Below are positions 35,184 through 47,160 of a stretch of 64,000 bases of DNA, in pieces. Made by a program: the position numbers and the translations under genes. Positions within the stretch are counted from its first letter, which is position 1. Every line of letters begins with the position of its first letter. The notes beneath the pieces were generated by a model. That model had not been told where the DNA came from. It saw nothing but the letters and a program-made list of their open reading frames with translations, and ran no database searches. Source of the DNA: Obelidium mucronatum (lineage: Eukaryota; Chytridiomycota; Chytridiomycetes; Chytridiales; Chytriomycetaceae); assembly GCA_025765595.1 (NCBI GenBank), contig JAIVFH010000014.1, positions 186,001 to 250,000 on the forward strand. Reading direction: 5' to 3'.

Positions 35184-37559
35184 ATGTTGTCCATTGTTTA
35201 TTGGAGCGTCGCGGCCTTCTTTTATTTGGTTCTGCACATCTTTTTCCGGTGAGTTTCCAATTTCGATTTGGATTGCGCTTGTCGTGGGTTCGGAAAGGGG
35301 CTTACAACAACCATGTCGCTGCCAGTGAAGTGAAATCCAGAGGTGCCTACAAGATCCCTTCACGCGGACCTGTATTGTTCGTCGTTGGACCTCATGCGAA
35401 CCAGTTCATTGATCCAATGGTGCTAGTGACCCATGCGGGAAGAAGCGTTGCCTTCTTGATGGCCAAAAAGTCGTTTGATAAGGTTGAAGCAATGTACTCA
35501 CACAAACGCACACTTTTGCTTATTAACCCCATCTCCCAATCCTGAAAAATTCAACCCTCTGGCCCCCCCCTCATTTATGCAACCATCTTCATACGCAAGT
35601 TCTGGATCGGTTTATTTGGTCGCTCTCTTGGTGCCAGTTGAGTAACCGCCACGTTTTTCTTTCCTTCTTAAACACCTCTCAACGCCATTTTTTTTGTTAC
35701 AAAAAACAGTCCCGGTTGTCAGACCTCAAGATATAGCAAAAACCGGAACCGGAAGACTCACTCTTGATCAGACATGCGAAGACGCCTCTTCAACAAAACT
35801 CATTAACGGAATCGACACAAAATTCACTGCCCAACTACGCCCAAAAGACGTTGTTGGTTTCACTGGATCTCATCAACTCGAAGTCGTGCAAGTCATCAGC
35901 GACACTCAAATTCTCGTCAAGAGTTTGCCTGAAAGTGCCATTAAAGTCCTGAAGGGTGTTGAGGCTGGGATTGTGTACAAGATTATTCCTCATGTGGACC
36001 AACACGAGATGTTTTCTGCTGTTGTGGAACGACTGAATCAAGGAGAATGCGTTGGGATTTTCCCAGAAGGCGGATCCCATGATCGGACGGATTTGCTGCC
36101 CTTGAAGGCGGGTGGTGCTATTATGGCTTGTGAGTAGACGCTTCTCGATTTTTTTTCTCCTTGACAATGTTTAACCCTTTTTTTTCTTGCCTCACAGTGG
36201 CCGCGATGGCGGAAAATGAATACCTGAACGTTCAAATCGTTCCTGCTGGATTAAACTACTTCAACGCCCACAAGTGGAGATCCAGAGCTGTTATTGAGTT
36301 TGGAGACCCTATTCAAATCTCAAAGGCACATGTAGAAGCGTATAGAAAGGGTGGAGAAGCCAAAAGGGAAGCCATTTCCCAAGTGTTGGATGATATCTTT
36401 AAGGGGTTGAAAGCCGTTACTGTTACGGCCCCCGATTATGACAGCCTCATGGTTTGTACACAAACACACATGCACATGGTTTCGTTCCTTAAACTATTTT
36501 TTTTTTTTTGGAATCAGTTGATCCAAGCCGCAAGAAGATTGTACAGACCTATCCATATGAAACTCACAATCGACGAAACAATGTACCTCAATCGCCGTTT
36601 CGCAGAAGTTTTCAACAAGTTTGGAGACGACCCACAAGTCAAGGCGACAATCGAGCACGTTGCCGCATACAATCGTTTGCTAAAGTCGTATGGAATTCAA
36701 GATCATCAAGTTATGAGAACCTCATTTGGAAAACGAGAAGCGGTTGGGAAATTTATTCTTCGGCTTTGTGAAGCCTTTTTTCTGTTTGCTTTTGCTGCCC
36801 CAGGGTAAGTGCTTTTACATAATTTTTTAATTTTAATTTTATTTTGGTTGCTGTATCTTTTTTCTCATATCTCTTTTAAAACAAAAACAACGAATAGTGC
36901 CTTACTACACGCTCCAATTGCCTTACTCGCCAAGAAAATTTCCGAAAAAAAGGCTGCTGAAGCGCTTAGAGAGTCCAGCGTTAAAATTGAAGGACGTGAC
37001 GTCATTGCTACATGGAAGGTCCGTTGAACCTTGAACTCCCTTCCCAAACTCCTACTAAATGTGTTTCCTCTCCATTTTGTTTTTTTTTGTACAGGTGTTG
37101 GTCTCTTGCGTTGTGGCTCCTCTCTTGTACACTATTTACAGCATCATCTTCTTCATCTATCTCTTCTTCACATCCGGATTCTCTCTGCGCCAATGCTTCC
37201 TCTCTACTCTAGTTTTTGCCGTCGTAACAATCGTATTCGGTGTCGCTGCAATGCGTGCCTCTGAAATTGGTGTCGACGTCATCAAGTCTCTGCGTCCATT
37301 GTACCTTTCCGTCTTTGCCGACACGGACAACCTCCGTCGTGTTCGTATGGAACTGGCTGCCGAAATCAACAAGACGATTTCGGATGTTGGGCCTCGGCTT
37401 TACAGCAGTCACGAAGAATTTGACAAGAGTCGTATTATTCGGGAGGAAGACTTTAGATACGGTGAATTGCTGACGCAACAAATGAACCAAAACAAAAGCA
37501 AAAACAAGAATGGTTTGTCAGAGTGGGAGTTGGATAGCGGTGATGCTGAGAGTCCGTGA
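35184..37559 (+). CDS. GPT2: Glycerol-3-phosphate acyltransferase (GPT2/SCT1-like)
   Basis: The first exon (35184-35248) encodes MLSIVYWSVAAFFYLVLHIFF, a membrane helix; exon 2 starts at 35326 with REVKSRGAYKIPSRGP. The PlsC acyltransferase motifs follow: PHANQFIDP (the H-x4-D catalytic pair) and IFPEGGSHDR. A large insert (RPQDIAKTGTGRLTL and on) between them is typical of the fungal enzymes, as are C-terminal membrane helices (VLVSCVVAPLLYTIYSIIFF, LSTLVFAVVTIVFGVAAM). The enzyme makes lysophosphatidic acid from glycerol-3-phosphate and acyl-CoA at the ER, first step of glycerolipid synthesis. The start was chosen because this frame alone gives the expected helix directly before REVKSRG; the longer frame from 35132 does not. 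Confidence 0.9.
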
Positions 37560-37710
37560 AGGTTTGTAGAAATGGTGGGCGTTTTTTTTTGTAAGGAAAA
37601 CAAAAAAAAAAATAAATAAAAAAAGAAGGAGAAGCGAAAAACAAGTCAGAGCAAATCAGTAAATAAAGGCTTCTTGTTATTATTATTATTAAATAAACTT
37701 GCGAAGCCTT

Positions 37711-39398
37711 TCAAGTTTGAAAAAATGAAGTATCTACACCATGACTGAAGTCCCATATTATGATTGACTGGTCTTGTGAACATGATACTATTCGGCATTC
37801 ATTGAATTGAAGTTTAAAGACACGATGGGTATGTTCCTCCAATGTATGCAAAAGTTCTCCAGTTTTCAAATCCTTTGACGGTGGAAAAAAAGGGGGTTCG
37901 TTAGACGTTATCGATGAATGGACAGTCAACAATGAGGTTATCGATGGATGGTAATTAGGTGGGTACGGTCTCTGTTGAGAAACAGCAAAGACGATACCGC
38001 CTGCGGCGGTACATGCATCGGGGAAACAACAACACTGCCTTCGGCAGAAGCGAAAGATACAGAAGCAAAACTCACCCAAACTTTAATCGACTTGTCATAA
38101 CTGGCACTGACGATACGAAAAGAGTCAAACTGAACGGTCCGTACCAATTCATCATGACCATACAAGGTATTCAATAATTCACCGCTCAAAGCATTCCAAA
38201 TCTTGATAGTCTTGTCAGAACTACCACTCACAATCAACTGTCCATCAAATTGGATACAAGCGATACCACGGGCATGACCGACCAGAGTTTTAGACAATTC
38301 GCCTGTACTCATGTTCCATAGTTTGATTGTACGGTCACCACTGGCACTGACAATCAAGCCTTTACAGAATTGGATAGCATTGACGGCAGCGCGATGACCC
38401 TTCAAAGTACGAACGAGTTCACCGTCTTGAGTACTCCAGATTTTGATGGTCTTGTCTTTACTGCAACTGACAATGACGTGGTCGTCGAATTTGAGGTTGA
38501 GAACGCTTTCGCGGTGGCCAGTCAAGGAGCGGATCAGTTTGCCCGAGTGGATATCCCACTGGTTGATTGTGGAGTCGCTGGAGCCGCTGATTAGCAAGGA
38601 TTCGTTGAACTGCAGACATAGAACGGAGCCATTGTGGCCGGTAAAGGATTTGATGAGCTGGTACGAGGTTGAATCAAAGAGTTTGATGGAGTGGTCTCTG
38701 GAACCCGTCACAATTTTGTCAGCGTCAAACTGCAGACAGTAGATTGCGTCCTGGTGGGCGTTGAAGGCGTGGGTGGTGTATTCGCCGTGCTTCCAGTTGC
38801 GCTCGAGGGCCAGCCGCTGGCGGTAGATGAGTTTCCAGTCGAGCAGCGGCGCATCCGAGTCGGGTTTGTGCGGCGGCGCGTTTGACGACGCCGACAGCGC
38901 AGCGAGGCGCGCCGTGTTTGTTGATGTTGTTGCCGGCGGTGCTGCCGCCGGCGTCGTTGGGCTCGGCGGCGTCGGCGCGTCGTCAGAGTCGCTGCTGCCG
39001 CCGCTGTCCGACCCGCCGCCGCCGCCGCCGCCCGCCGCCGCCGCCGCCTCGCGCACCGACGCCGCCGCCGACGCCTGGCGCGCGCGCACGAGCGCCGCCG
39101 GCGCCGCGCCCGCGAACGCTGCGCCAAACAGCCGCCGCCACACGCCGTTGTCCGCCGCCGCCGCCGCCCACGCCCGCGACACGCGCGCCGCCCGCGCCGC
39201 CGTCGCCGCGTCCGCGCGCCCGAGCACCGCCACCGCGAGCTCCGGCGGCAGCTGCCCCACAAAGTCGCGCTGCGTCTGCCGCTCGAGCTGCCGCGCGATG
39301 CGTCCGAGCAGCACCGTGTTGATCCCCGCGAGCAGCCGCAGCGCCAGCTCGCCGCGCTGCGCGTCTGTCATGCCGCTAAAGTCCAGGTCCACGTCCAT
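37711..39398 (-). CDS. F-box/WD40 protein, SCF substrate adaptor type
   Basis: Two exons (39398-38076, 37872-37711) give about 494 residues. The N-terminal third has an F-box ([17 protein letters not shown] then [19 protein letters not shown]), an Ala/Gly/Ser-rich linker, and then seven WD40 repeats, each with a GH near the start and a WD-like end (for example [76 protein letters not shown]). The last repeat is in exon 2. Such proteins recruit phosphorylated substrates to SCF ubiquitin ligases (beta-TrCP, Fbw7 and Met30 classes); which subgroup this is cannot be settled here. The F-box part is extremely GC-rich while the WD40 part has ordinary composition, with a change over a few tens of bases near 38830. 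Confidence 0.9.
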
Positions 39399-39454
39399 TG
39401 GATTTATTTTAATCAATAATAAACACAACCCTGTTTTTTATTTTTATTGCAATG

Positions 39455-41847
39455 TCAACCAGATATGCGTCTGCCTCCTCCAATCTCATCGTCCGAGTCA
39501 CTATACTCGTCATCGCGTCGAATTCGCTTCTCGCGGGACACATCTGTTTTTTTTTTGGTTACATTTCATCCCACAAATAAAATAAATAATTGCACACACC
39601 TGATATTCTGACATCCTTGTTGTGATCCAAGTCTTCGTCTATTGCCATTGCTTCTTCCTCAGCAAACAAGTCCCTCGGAACGTCTGAAAGAATAAAATTA
39701 AAAATTAATGAGAAATTTAAATAAATACAAATTCAAAAAAACAGACGTTTACCTTGCATTTGCACAGATGGAGCGTGAGGCAGATTACGCAAGTTTTCTA
39801 GAACGCGAGCACTGGGTTTTTTTTGTACTTGTTGTTAGTTGATAATAAAAGACAAGAACAATAAAAGTACTCAACAGCATCTTATCCAAATAGTCCTGAC
39901 TGTTCAAATTTTCCATATTCGAGCTCGGTACATCCAATTTGAAGTCCGGCCCAAAATACTGATAATAGTCATTGAAAGGAATATCTAGGTGGAAATTAGG
40001 CCACAAGTAGATTCTTTTTCTTCTTTTGTTTACCATCAGGCAGCGTTTCTCCAATTGCTAATGCCGTTTCATAGGTCCACGTACGAGCCACATTCCGAAT
40101 GGTATATCCGCCTCCACCCAACATTAAAATCGGAATATTAAACTTTTTCATGAACTCCAACGCTTGTGCGTGTCCTATTTTTTTCCAGGAACAGAAGAAA
40201 AAAAAAGACAATGATTTTTTTTTAAGTGGGGGGATTCAAACAAAAATTGAAGAACTCACCCTTCATGGATAAATTAAAACTCCCTAGTCGATCTCCCGCT
40301 AGAGAGTCGGCTCCACATTGAAGCACAATAGCGCTTGGCCGGTAAAAGTCCATTACCCCTTGCATAATCGGGCGAAACACATTCCGATATGATTCGTCAT
40401 CCATTCTAACGTACCAAATACAATGTTCAAAAAAAAATCCATCGCTTGGCAAACCGGACGACCCCTCGACTTACCCATCTTTCAGCGGGAAATTGATTGA
40501 ATAATTTCTACCCTTTCCCACTCCAACATCCTGCATGTGTATTCATTATTTTAAAACGTGTAATACACGCATGTATATATATAAAAACTTACATCAAAGC
40601 CTCCAGTCCCCGGGAAAAACTCTCCATACTTGTGAAAAGAAACAGTCATGACACGGTCTGATAAGTAAAAAGCTTCTTCTACTCCATCTCCATGATGTAC
40701 ATCAATATCGATATAGACAACACGGTCATGGACCCTAATGCCAAAAAAGAAGACAATTATCAATATCACACCAACGCACACACTACTCCTCACCTCAGAA
40801 GCTCTAGAATAGCCAAAACAATATCATTCACATAACAGAATCCACTCGCTTCATTCCGTTTCGCATGATGCAGACCACCACCCCAGTTGATGGCAATATC
40901 GCATTCCTTCTTGTTAATCTTCATGGCTGCAGCTGTGTATGTGTGTGTGTTTTGTTTGTTCCACTGGTGTGATTCCAAAAGAGACTGAGGCTGTATGTTT
41001 CTTACATAAGGAGCCACCTGCACACAAAGCAGAGTATTCAAATAATCCATCAAATACAGGACAATCTTCTCCCACGTTGAATTTGTGTTGATCCTTGACG
41101 ATATTGTTCTTCAAGAAACCACCAAGTTAGAAAAATTGCAAAAAAAAAAGGCTTGGAAGTTCACATTTTCGGGTGTTGCACGACTCAGAAAATCAATATA
41201 ATCGTCTGCAAATGAAAGAATAAAAACCAGTTTTTTTTAACGCGGTTGAACAACCAAAAAAATAAATTAAATCCCCACCAGAATGAAACTTTGTCATTTC
41301 TTTCACTGTTGCAGGAATTGGCCTCTTTGGTTTTTTCCCGCCACAGAAGTTGTTGTTTGCCTTTTTAGCCACACGACAAAGAGATGACTTTTGATTGGAA
41401 AAAAAAAACACCAACATTGACTTCCAGTTTTTGATAGAGACCATAATTGACAATCAAGTTATGCGTCATTCTAACTCTGTGCGGCTGCGAGAGGTCGTCA
41501 GGGGTCGATTTATATTTTGTGTTTGGCAAATGTGGTTGTTGTTCGCTTGAGCAATCCCCGTCAAATACGTCGGCTAAGGAAAATCGCAAACCTTCATCGG
41601 ATGCCCCGGTCCATAGTGGTAATTCCCAACGTCCGCTAGAATGAGTATCGCAATATGAGAATCAGGCGGACACAGCAGCGGGAGAGCCCCATCCGAAAAA
41701 AAAATCCTCACGATGATAAAAGTAGGAGACTTTGTTCTTTCGAGACAGAGTTGGTGCACCGTTAGTTCTAGATTTCTATAGTTTTAGAGAGAGAGAGCCT
41801 TTCCATCCTCGAGCAATCAATCTTTACCCGTTGTCGTAGGTCGCCAT
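39455..41847 (-). CDS. RPD3: Class I histone deacetylase (RPD3-like)
   Basis: About thirteen short exons starting MATYDNG. Family landmarks in order are [91 protein letters not shown] (catalytic His pair), [19 protein letters not shown] (zinc ligands), [51 protein letters not shown] and [17 protein letters not shown]. The C-terminus is acidic with [15 protein letters not shown]. The enzyme removes acetyl groups from histone lysines in nuclear co-repressor complexes. Exon boundaries are inferred from family continuity; the very short first exon follows the pattern seen in several genes here. Its stop codon lies 56 nt before the F-box gene on the same strand. Confidence 0.95.
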
Positions 41848-42300
41848 CAGTACTGTTAATAATAATTTTCTAATTTTATTATTTTCTACAAACTACTCAT
41901 TTATCGAGTGGGCAACAAAAACCCGAGTTGATGAAGTCGATTTATGAAGCGATAGGCTCTTCCTGCAATTATTGAGTTGCTATTTTATCGTTGGCCACTC
42001 GCGACTCTGCAACAAAGAATCAGAAACGGAAGAGTCCTTCCCGGCAAGAGCTTTTATCAACGACCTGGAGGAAATGTTTTTTGTGTTTAGAATCCAGAAT
42101 TCTGGGAGTTTGATTCCTCCGCACAGTATTGGCAGCGATTGCTCATTTATGGAGTCTTGTTCTTTAGACCAAGACGTTAGAAGAGGGTGAGGGAGCCAAC
42201 AATGTGTCCAATGATAATAAAACCAATATACTGCCGCAATTCTGGCTTTGGAATGTGTTTAATACTTCTCAAGAAGTCGGTGGTATATATACTATTAATA
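41848..42300. other. Intergenic region upstream of the histone deacetylase
   Basis: These 453 bases lie between the histone deacetylase start and the end of the next minus-strand gene, so they hold the deacetylase promoter. A 72-codon open frame on the plus strand (41972-42190) has no recognisable domain and I do not support it as a gene. No RNA gene or repeat is visible. Confidence 0.55.
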
Positions 42301-43162
42301 TTATTCTAATGGGCGTACTTCAAACCGACCCTTCTTCACACTTCCATTACTTGCTACACTAGAACTTGAAGTACCATAGATGTCCATACTTATGCTTTCG
42401 CCGGGCTGTAGGAATGCTGAGCTGCTACCAGGACTGCTACTACTGCTGCTGGCCGAGTTATACCTAGCACCACCCTCGCTAATACTCCGATGCATGAAAC
42501 TCGGAGCACTTGGAATCATGATCCCCTTTGCAAGCGTTTCACTACTACTTCTGTCTGTACTCTCATTTCCATCCCCATCCAACATCAACGCCCTGTCTAC
42601 CGGCGTCTTCACCCTTATCCGCTCCATGCCAGAGAGATCCGAGTCGCTTGTAGTTTTGCTCATTAGGTCAGCAATGGCATCACCAAACGTTGAATGCTCG
42701 GTGGTTCCAATCTTGAACGTGTAACGATTCCTAACTGGCGTTCGCGCCGAGCGGGGAATTGTCTTTCGCACAAACAAGGCGGCGCCCCCGTCGTCTGCAG
42801 CGTAGAAAGTGAAAGAGAATGAAAAAGTAGAGGGAAGAGTGTTAGTGGCTGGTAGAGACAAAGCACGATAATAAGGGAAACAGGACTAGAGACCAAGACT
42901 TGCACTTAAAAGTGTCTCTAGCCTCGAACAGACACACACCTTCGTCGTCGTCGCTCATTGCCAGCAGCTGCACTTCCGCGCGCTTCGGCAGCGGCTCCTG
43001 GTTTGTGCGGGCGGGCCCGAAGGCGTGGTCCCAGTCGCTCGGCGAATGCAGCTCGGCGACCTCGGCGGCGAGCAGGCGGCGCGGCGGCACAAACACCGCG
43101 GGGAGCGCTGTCTTCCGGCGCTGTGGCTGCGGCTGCTGCTGTTCCTGGTGCGGCGTGGGCAT
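42301..43162 (-). CDS. Unrecognised Ser-rich protein ending in a GRFEV-type motif
   Basis: Two exons starting MPTPHQEQQQPQPQRR; the donor is after SDDDE near 42940 and the acceptor just before DDGGAALFVRK near 42797. The product is roughly 240 residues, largely disordered. Basic-Ser and Ser-Pro sites (IPRSARTPVRNRYTF, IRVKTPVDRAL, SFMHRSISEGGARY) suggest phosphorylation. The C-terminus is KKGRFEVRPLE; RFxV motifs are docking sites for the C-terminal domain of OSR1/SPAK-type Ste20 kinases, so a kinase partner is possible, but this is inference. I recognise no domain family. Exon 1 is GC-rich, as for several genes here. This is the last ordinary gene before the transposon island. Confidence 0.65.
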
Positions 43163-43698
43163 TCGCGAATACAAACAATCAGAATTTCTTTATTTCTGGC
43201 TTTTCCCTTGTCTCTTGGGGCGTTGCTGCAGAATGAATGCAATACATACTCCACCTCTTCAAAATCCCTTAATGAGACAGTGCAGCCTCTATTTCTTTGA
43301 TCAACAATTAGCTTCTTTCCTTTGTTTGGGGTAGATTGGTCACGCCCATGCCTCGACCTCATACGCTTTGAGGAAGTATCACGTCCACAGGAGATGCTCT
43401 CAACAAAACTGAAGTCCTTGTCTTCTTAAGTCCGGTTTGATTTCGTTCCAGAGATCCACAAGTAGTATCAGGCCCCCTCCAAAAAAGGACCAACACTCAC
43501 TCAAAGTTGCCTGGCGCTGCTTCATTCCAATATAGATTAAAACAAGCCGAATGAATGGGACTGCATCGTAATCAGCCATGATTGACTTGTTGCAATCTTT
43601 GTAAGTGTTGAAAATCGTTGAAAAGGTTCAAATCGCTGAAGCAGGAATGCATGTGCATAAATAAAAGCATTATTCAAATGTATAAAAATGTCTGCCAT

Positions 43699-43742
<44 letters not shown>

Positions 43743-43973
43743 AGATTGGCGCACACCCCAAGTCCCCAAATGTGAAACATGTGCTAAAATGGTGTTTATT
43801 GTTCGAGCCTGACCTTCCACTGGACCCTCAACTGGACCCCTGACCAGACCCCCAACCGTACCCACGACTAGATTTGACTGGACATCCAGTAGTTATAGGT
43901 TGTTGGAGTGCTAAATCTTGATTTGCAAAATAAATATTTATTTTGCTCACTTATGTCTCGACTCAAGCAATAT
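43163..43973. other. Left border of the transposon island, no gene seen
   Basis: From the start of the Ser-rich gene to the hAT target duplication I find no supported gene. Open frames here are antisense shadows or run through the poly-C tract. Imperfect repeats of a GACC-containing unit (CTGGACCC, CTGACCAGACCC) occur around 43810-43865. Confidence 0.55.
43701..43742 (+). repeat. 42-nt poly-C homopolymer
   Basis: An uninterrupted run of 42 C, far longer than any other C or G run in the window; all other long homopolymers here are A or T. It may be a real mononucleotide repeat or an assembly or sequencing artefact. Confidence 0.95.
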
Positions 43974-43981
43974 GTCCATAC

Positions 43982-44924
43982 TAGTGTTCTTTTGTCCCCA
44001 GGGACTCCCCAGGGACTCCCTTGGGACTCCCCAGGGACCAGGGTAGGGACTCCCTAGGGACACTGGGGACTCGGCTTATCATGTAGTACAAACCAAAAAC
44101 TCAAAGAAGGGAGCAAAGGAACCGAGTATCATTGGTTTCAACTGGTACTTAAACACAATTCCATGAAACTGATCCGTTACACTACATTCCAAAGTCTGTG
44201 TCACCCCAATCTTCATCATCGCTTTCCTCCCAATAATGCTTCAAAGCATCATAATTGTATAGCAAATCGGTGTTAATAAAGCAGTAAACAAGCATGGATA
44301 CTTTGTGATTCCCAAGACGGTTTCTCTTCTTTGAGTGAACGTGTGAAAATGCTTTCCACGCACGCTCAGCTGCAGCCGATGATGTTGGAATAGTGAACAC
44401 ACGGCAAGCTATTTCTGCTAGTTCTGGGTAAACGCTGCTGCCGTGGCCAAAACTGATATGGTGGTAACGCTTGAAGCTGTGCACGTCTTACATCAGAGCA
44501 GTCCTTCCAACTAGCACAATACTCAGCCAGCTGGTTCACAGCCAGATCTGCCTTTGCTGTTGTTCCTCTGAAGAGAACACTTCCACAATTCCAAGTCAGC
44601 TGGGGATTGTCCATGGCAATTGCCGCTGCGTTTGTGCGAAGTGACCTTATCACGAGCCCAACCAATATCGATGCCACAGACTTTGCAAGAACCTTGATCC
44701 TTGACGTTGTTGTGCAATCCTGGTGGAAGCTTGGTCAAGTAGTTTGCAATGGAGTATGCCTTGAAGTCCATGGTAGTTTTGAAATCTTGTAAATCACAAA
44801 TCGTGACTGACACACTGCTGGTAACAACTTTGTGTAACCATTAAAATCTCCATAGGGAGTCACGTTACTCCCCAGGGACTCCCCAGGGACCCAACATCGG
44901 AGGGGAGGGGAGTATCGAACTCTA
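43982..44924 (-). mobile_element. Internally deleted hAT-family element with 8-bp target duplication
   Basis: The element of about 943 bp is bounded by the direct repeat GTCCATAC on both sides (43974-43981 and 44925-44932), the 8-bp duplication characteristic of hAT insertions. Its ends are imperfect inverted repeats (TAGTGTTC at the left; TAGAGTTC when the right end is read inward). Both subterminal regions carry several copies of GGGACTCC. Inside, the minus strand keeps pieces of a transposase: a BED-like zinc finger (CKVCGIDIGWARDKVTSHKR) and the C-terminal dimerisation region (IPTSSAAAERAWKAFS and KKRNRLGNHKVSMLVYC). The pieces are in different frames and the central catalytic part is missing, so it cannot be autonomous. 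The near-perfect target duplication suggests a fairly recent insertion. Confidence 0.88.
44182..44813 (-). pseudogene. hAT transposase remnant
   Basis: Two out-of-frame pieces on the minus strand, 44813-44526 (N-terminal part with a C-x2-C...H zinc-finger-like segment) and 44484-44182 (C-terminal dimerisation domain ending YCFINTDLLYNYDALK). An overlapping frame at 44677-44366 bridges them, so at least one frameshift separates the parts. A full hAT transposase is usually over 600 residues; less than half is present here and the RNase H-like catalytic core is absent. Confidence 0.8.
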
Positions 44925-45380
44925 GTCCATACACCTGACCCATTCCTTATCAACCTGGGACAGCATGGCTGTACCGAAGCTGAATTACGAGCATGGCTGG
45001 AGAGAATCTTCCTCAAACAGGCATCTCCTCAGTGACCTACTACTGGAATGGGATTTTCAAGAAGGAAGGGTCCCTCATTGCCCAAGGATTCAGAATGCTA
45101 TGCCGGATCTCGAAAGCGTGGCTACAGAGGAGAGAGTGGACTGGCTCCATTGGGGATTTCGGTATTACTCTGGTACTATTCTTGTGCTTGGCTAACACAG
45201 ACACTCACACTTTGGTGCTATCAACTCCCAGCCTGATCTTGGCTGAAATTTGCAACATCAGCATGCTACATGCCAGCAGTTCTGTTTGAGAACGGAAAGC
45301 CACTGTTTGAGAAGCAAGACACAGCTGTTGCGAAAGCACGTACATTAGTTGCCCTTCAAACCCTGGAAAAAGTTGCACTT

Positions 45381-45570
45381 GAGAATCTTGCCCTGAATGT
45401 GAACTGCGGGGTAAAAGCAATTAAAGATAAAAATGAGTATTGGATGTTCACAGAGATGGAGGATGAAGAGCTTGGGAGAATCTTGCCCTGAATGTGAACT
45501 GCGGGGTAAAAGCAATTAAAGATAAAAATGAGTATTGGATGTTCACAGAGATGGAGGATGAAGAGCTTGG
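45381..45570 (+). repeat. Perfect 95-bp tandem duplication
   Basis: The segment 45381-45475 is repeated without change at 45476-45570. Both units encode VNCGVKAIKDKNEYWMFTEM in the plus direction, but 95 is not a multiple of three, so the duplication shifts the frame. This indicates a recent slip or duplication in a non-functional ORF. Confidence 0.9.
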
Positions 45571-45923
45571 AGAGTGTTTATTTGTTTGGCTGAGAGGTAT
45601 ACACTATCCAAAATTGTTTATTAGTTTTTTATGTCTTGTTAATCAATCTACGTTTTTAAAGAGCAGCGTAAATCCAACCAACATGGAACAGTGATCTCTG
45701 CTTGCTACACTATTGTTGATGATGATGCGACTGATGCACCATTTCCTGGAGTTGCTGGAGCAAATTCCAGGCTTGCCCATGAATTTAATCATGCAAGTAC
45801 CGAGAATTGTCATGTTGGGGGTAGAGGTGGTGGTCAACGTGGGGGTAGTGGCCATGTTTCTGGCAGAGGGAGTATTTAACTCAAGAAAGCCAGGGCACTG
45901 TAGCATCTCATGGTGTTGCTGGT

Positions 45924-46373
45924 ATGGGTGTTGCTGGTATGGGTCGTGGAGCTGCCGTTGCAAGTGGAGGCCGTGGTGGTTGTGTGGCAAGTGCTGCAGG
46001 TTGTGGTGGTGGTGTTGCAAGCATGGGTCGTGGAGGAGGACATGGTGGTGTTACACGCAACAGTCGTGGCGGTGGCATCAGTGGTGCCATGGGTCAACAA
46101 AGTAGTCCTGCAGTAAGTGACGGTGATCAAAGTCTTTCTGGTCGAGGAAGCTATGTTGGTCAAGATAGACGTGGTGTATCTTTGAGACAGGTTGAAAGAC
46201 AAGAGGATGCCAATGAAAGCTGTGAAGAGGAGTTGGCAACACATGGAGAAGCTGTAGACAACAATGGTGAAGATGCCGCCATAATGAGAGAGCGTGACAA
46301 GCAAACGGGTTACCTTTTGGTATCTCATAAACAAGTAAGTTGCTTAAACTATGTTCACTTTACTTTTAGTTAA
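45924..46373 (+). other. Gly-rich open frame in the island
   Basis: A 149-codon frame begins with Gly/Ala/Arg-rich simple sequence (GRGGGHGGV, RGGG) and ends with a charged part (DNNGEDAAIMRERDKQTG). A preceding short frame (45691-45879) is also RGG/GRG-rich (GGRGGGQRGGSGHVSGRG), suggesting one longer ancestral frame now interrupted. RGG-type sequence can bind RNA, but whether this is a gene at all is doubtful. Confidence 0.35.
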
Positions 46374-47160
46374 GCTTGTATGTACATTCACAGAATCACT
46401 GTATTCCCCCAAAAAAATTACATCAAGACAAATGTTATCAACAAAGAAGGTGATGTTGATATGATCTTGGAATGTGATGTCATTGGAGGAATTGGTATTG
46501 CCTGTTACGCTGATTTGATTCTTGTAATAATGATGAACCTCAAACAATGAGTATCAATCAAGTCTTTGCCAAGTTTGAGAGTGACTTCAATGACGCTCTG
46601 AACACTTCCTTCATTGCATGATGTCTTGTATTCATCAACGAGGAAGGGAAGCAAGAACCATGCAAAGAGATCAGTATTATTGAGCAACTCTATCTCAAGT
46701 TCAAACTTGGTATTGCTATAGCCAAGTTGTTGCCAGTTCCATCAATCTTGGGGAAATTGGTTTCCGTCCCCACTACTGTGTCCACGTCAATTCAACCAGT
46801 ACCCAAGGGTGAAGCAAGACTTGGCTTGAGATCTTCTGAAACATTGGCATCCAATCAAAACCCAACTGTGAAAAAGTTCAATCCACGCTACTGCACAATC
46901 AATCAACAGCACCTCCAAATGGTCCAGTGGAAGGTCAGGCTCGAACCTGAACTAGGCTAAAATGTGTGTCATATACAGGAAATGTATGTGTGGAATGCTG
47001 AACTTCAATGACATCCTGTACAATATTCCAAGAATATGTGATGCATTTTTTCAAATTCCTTATGTAATTGAGTTGCAAAACGTGTTCATATCTCATGTGA
47101 TTGACAGCCATCATAAATGCAATGGAATAAACGATATAATGACGCAATTTATTTTGGAAG

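Noticed and set aside
35132..35545. Acyltransferase start at 35132
   Set aside because: That frame lacks the expected membrane helix; the frame from 35184 spliced to 35326 gives the helix followed by REVKSRGAYKIP.
38827..39585. Long plus-strand ORF opposite the F-box gene
   Set aside because: GC-rich coding DNA lacks stop codons on both strands; only the minus strand gives F-box and WD40 motifs.
41972..42190. 72-codon ORF upstream of the histone deacetylase
   Set aside because: No domain, no splice structure and no codon bias visible; may be chance.
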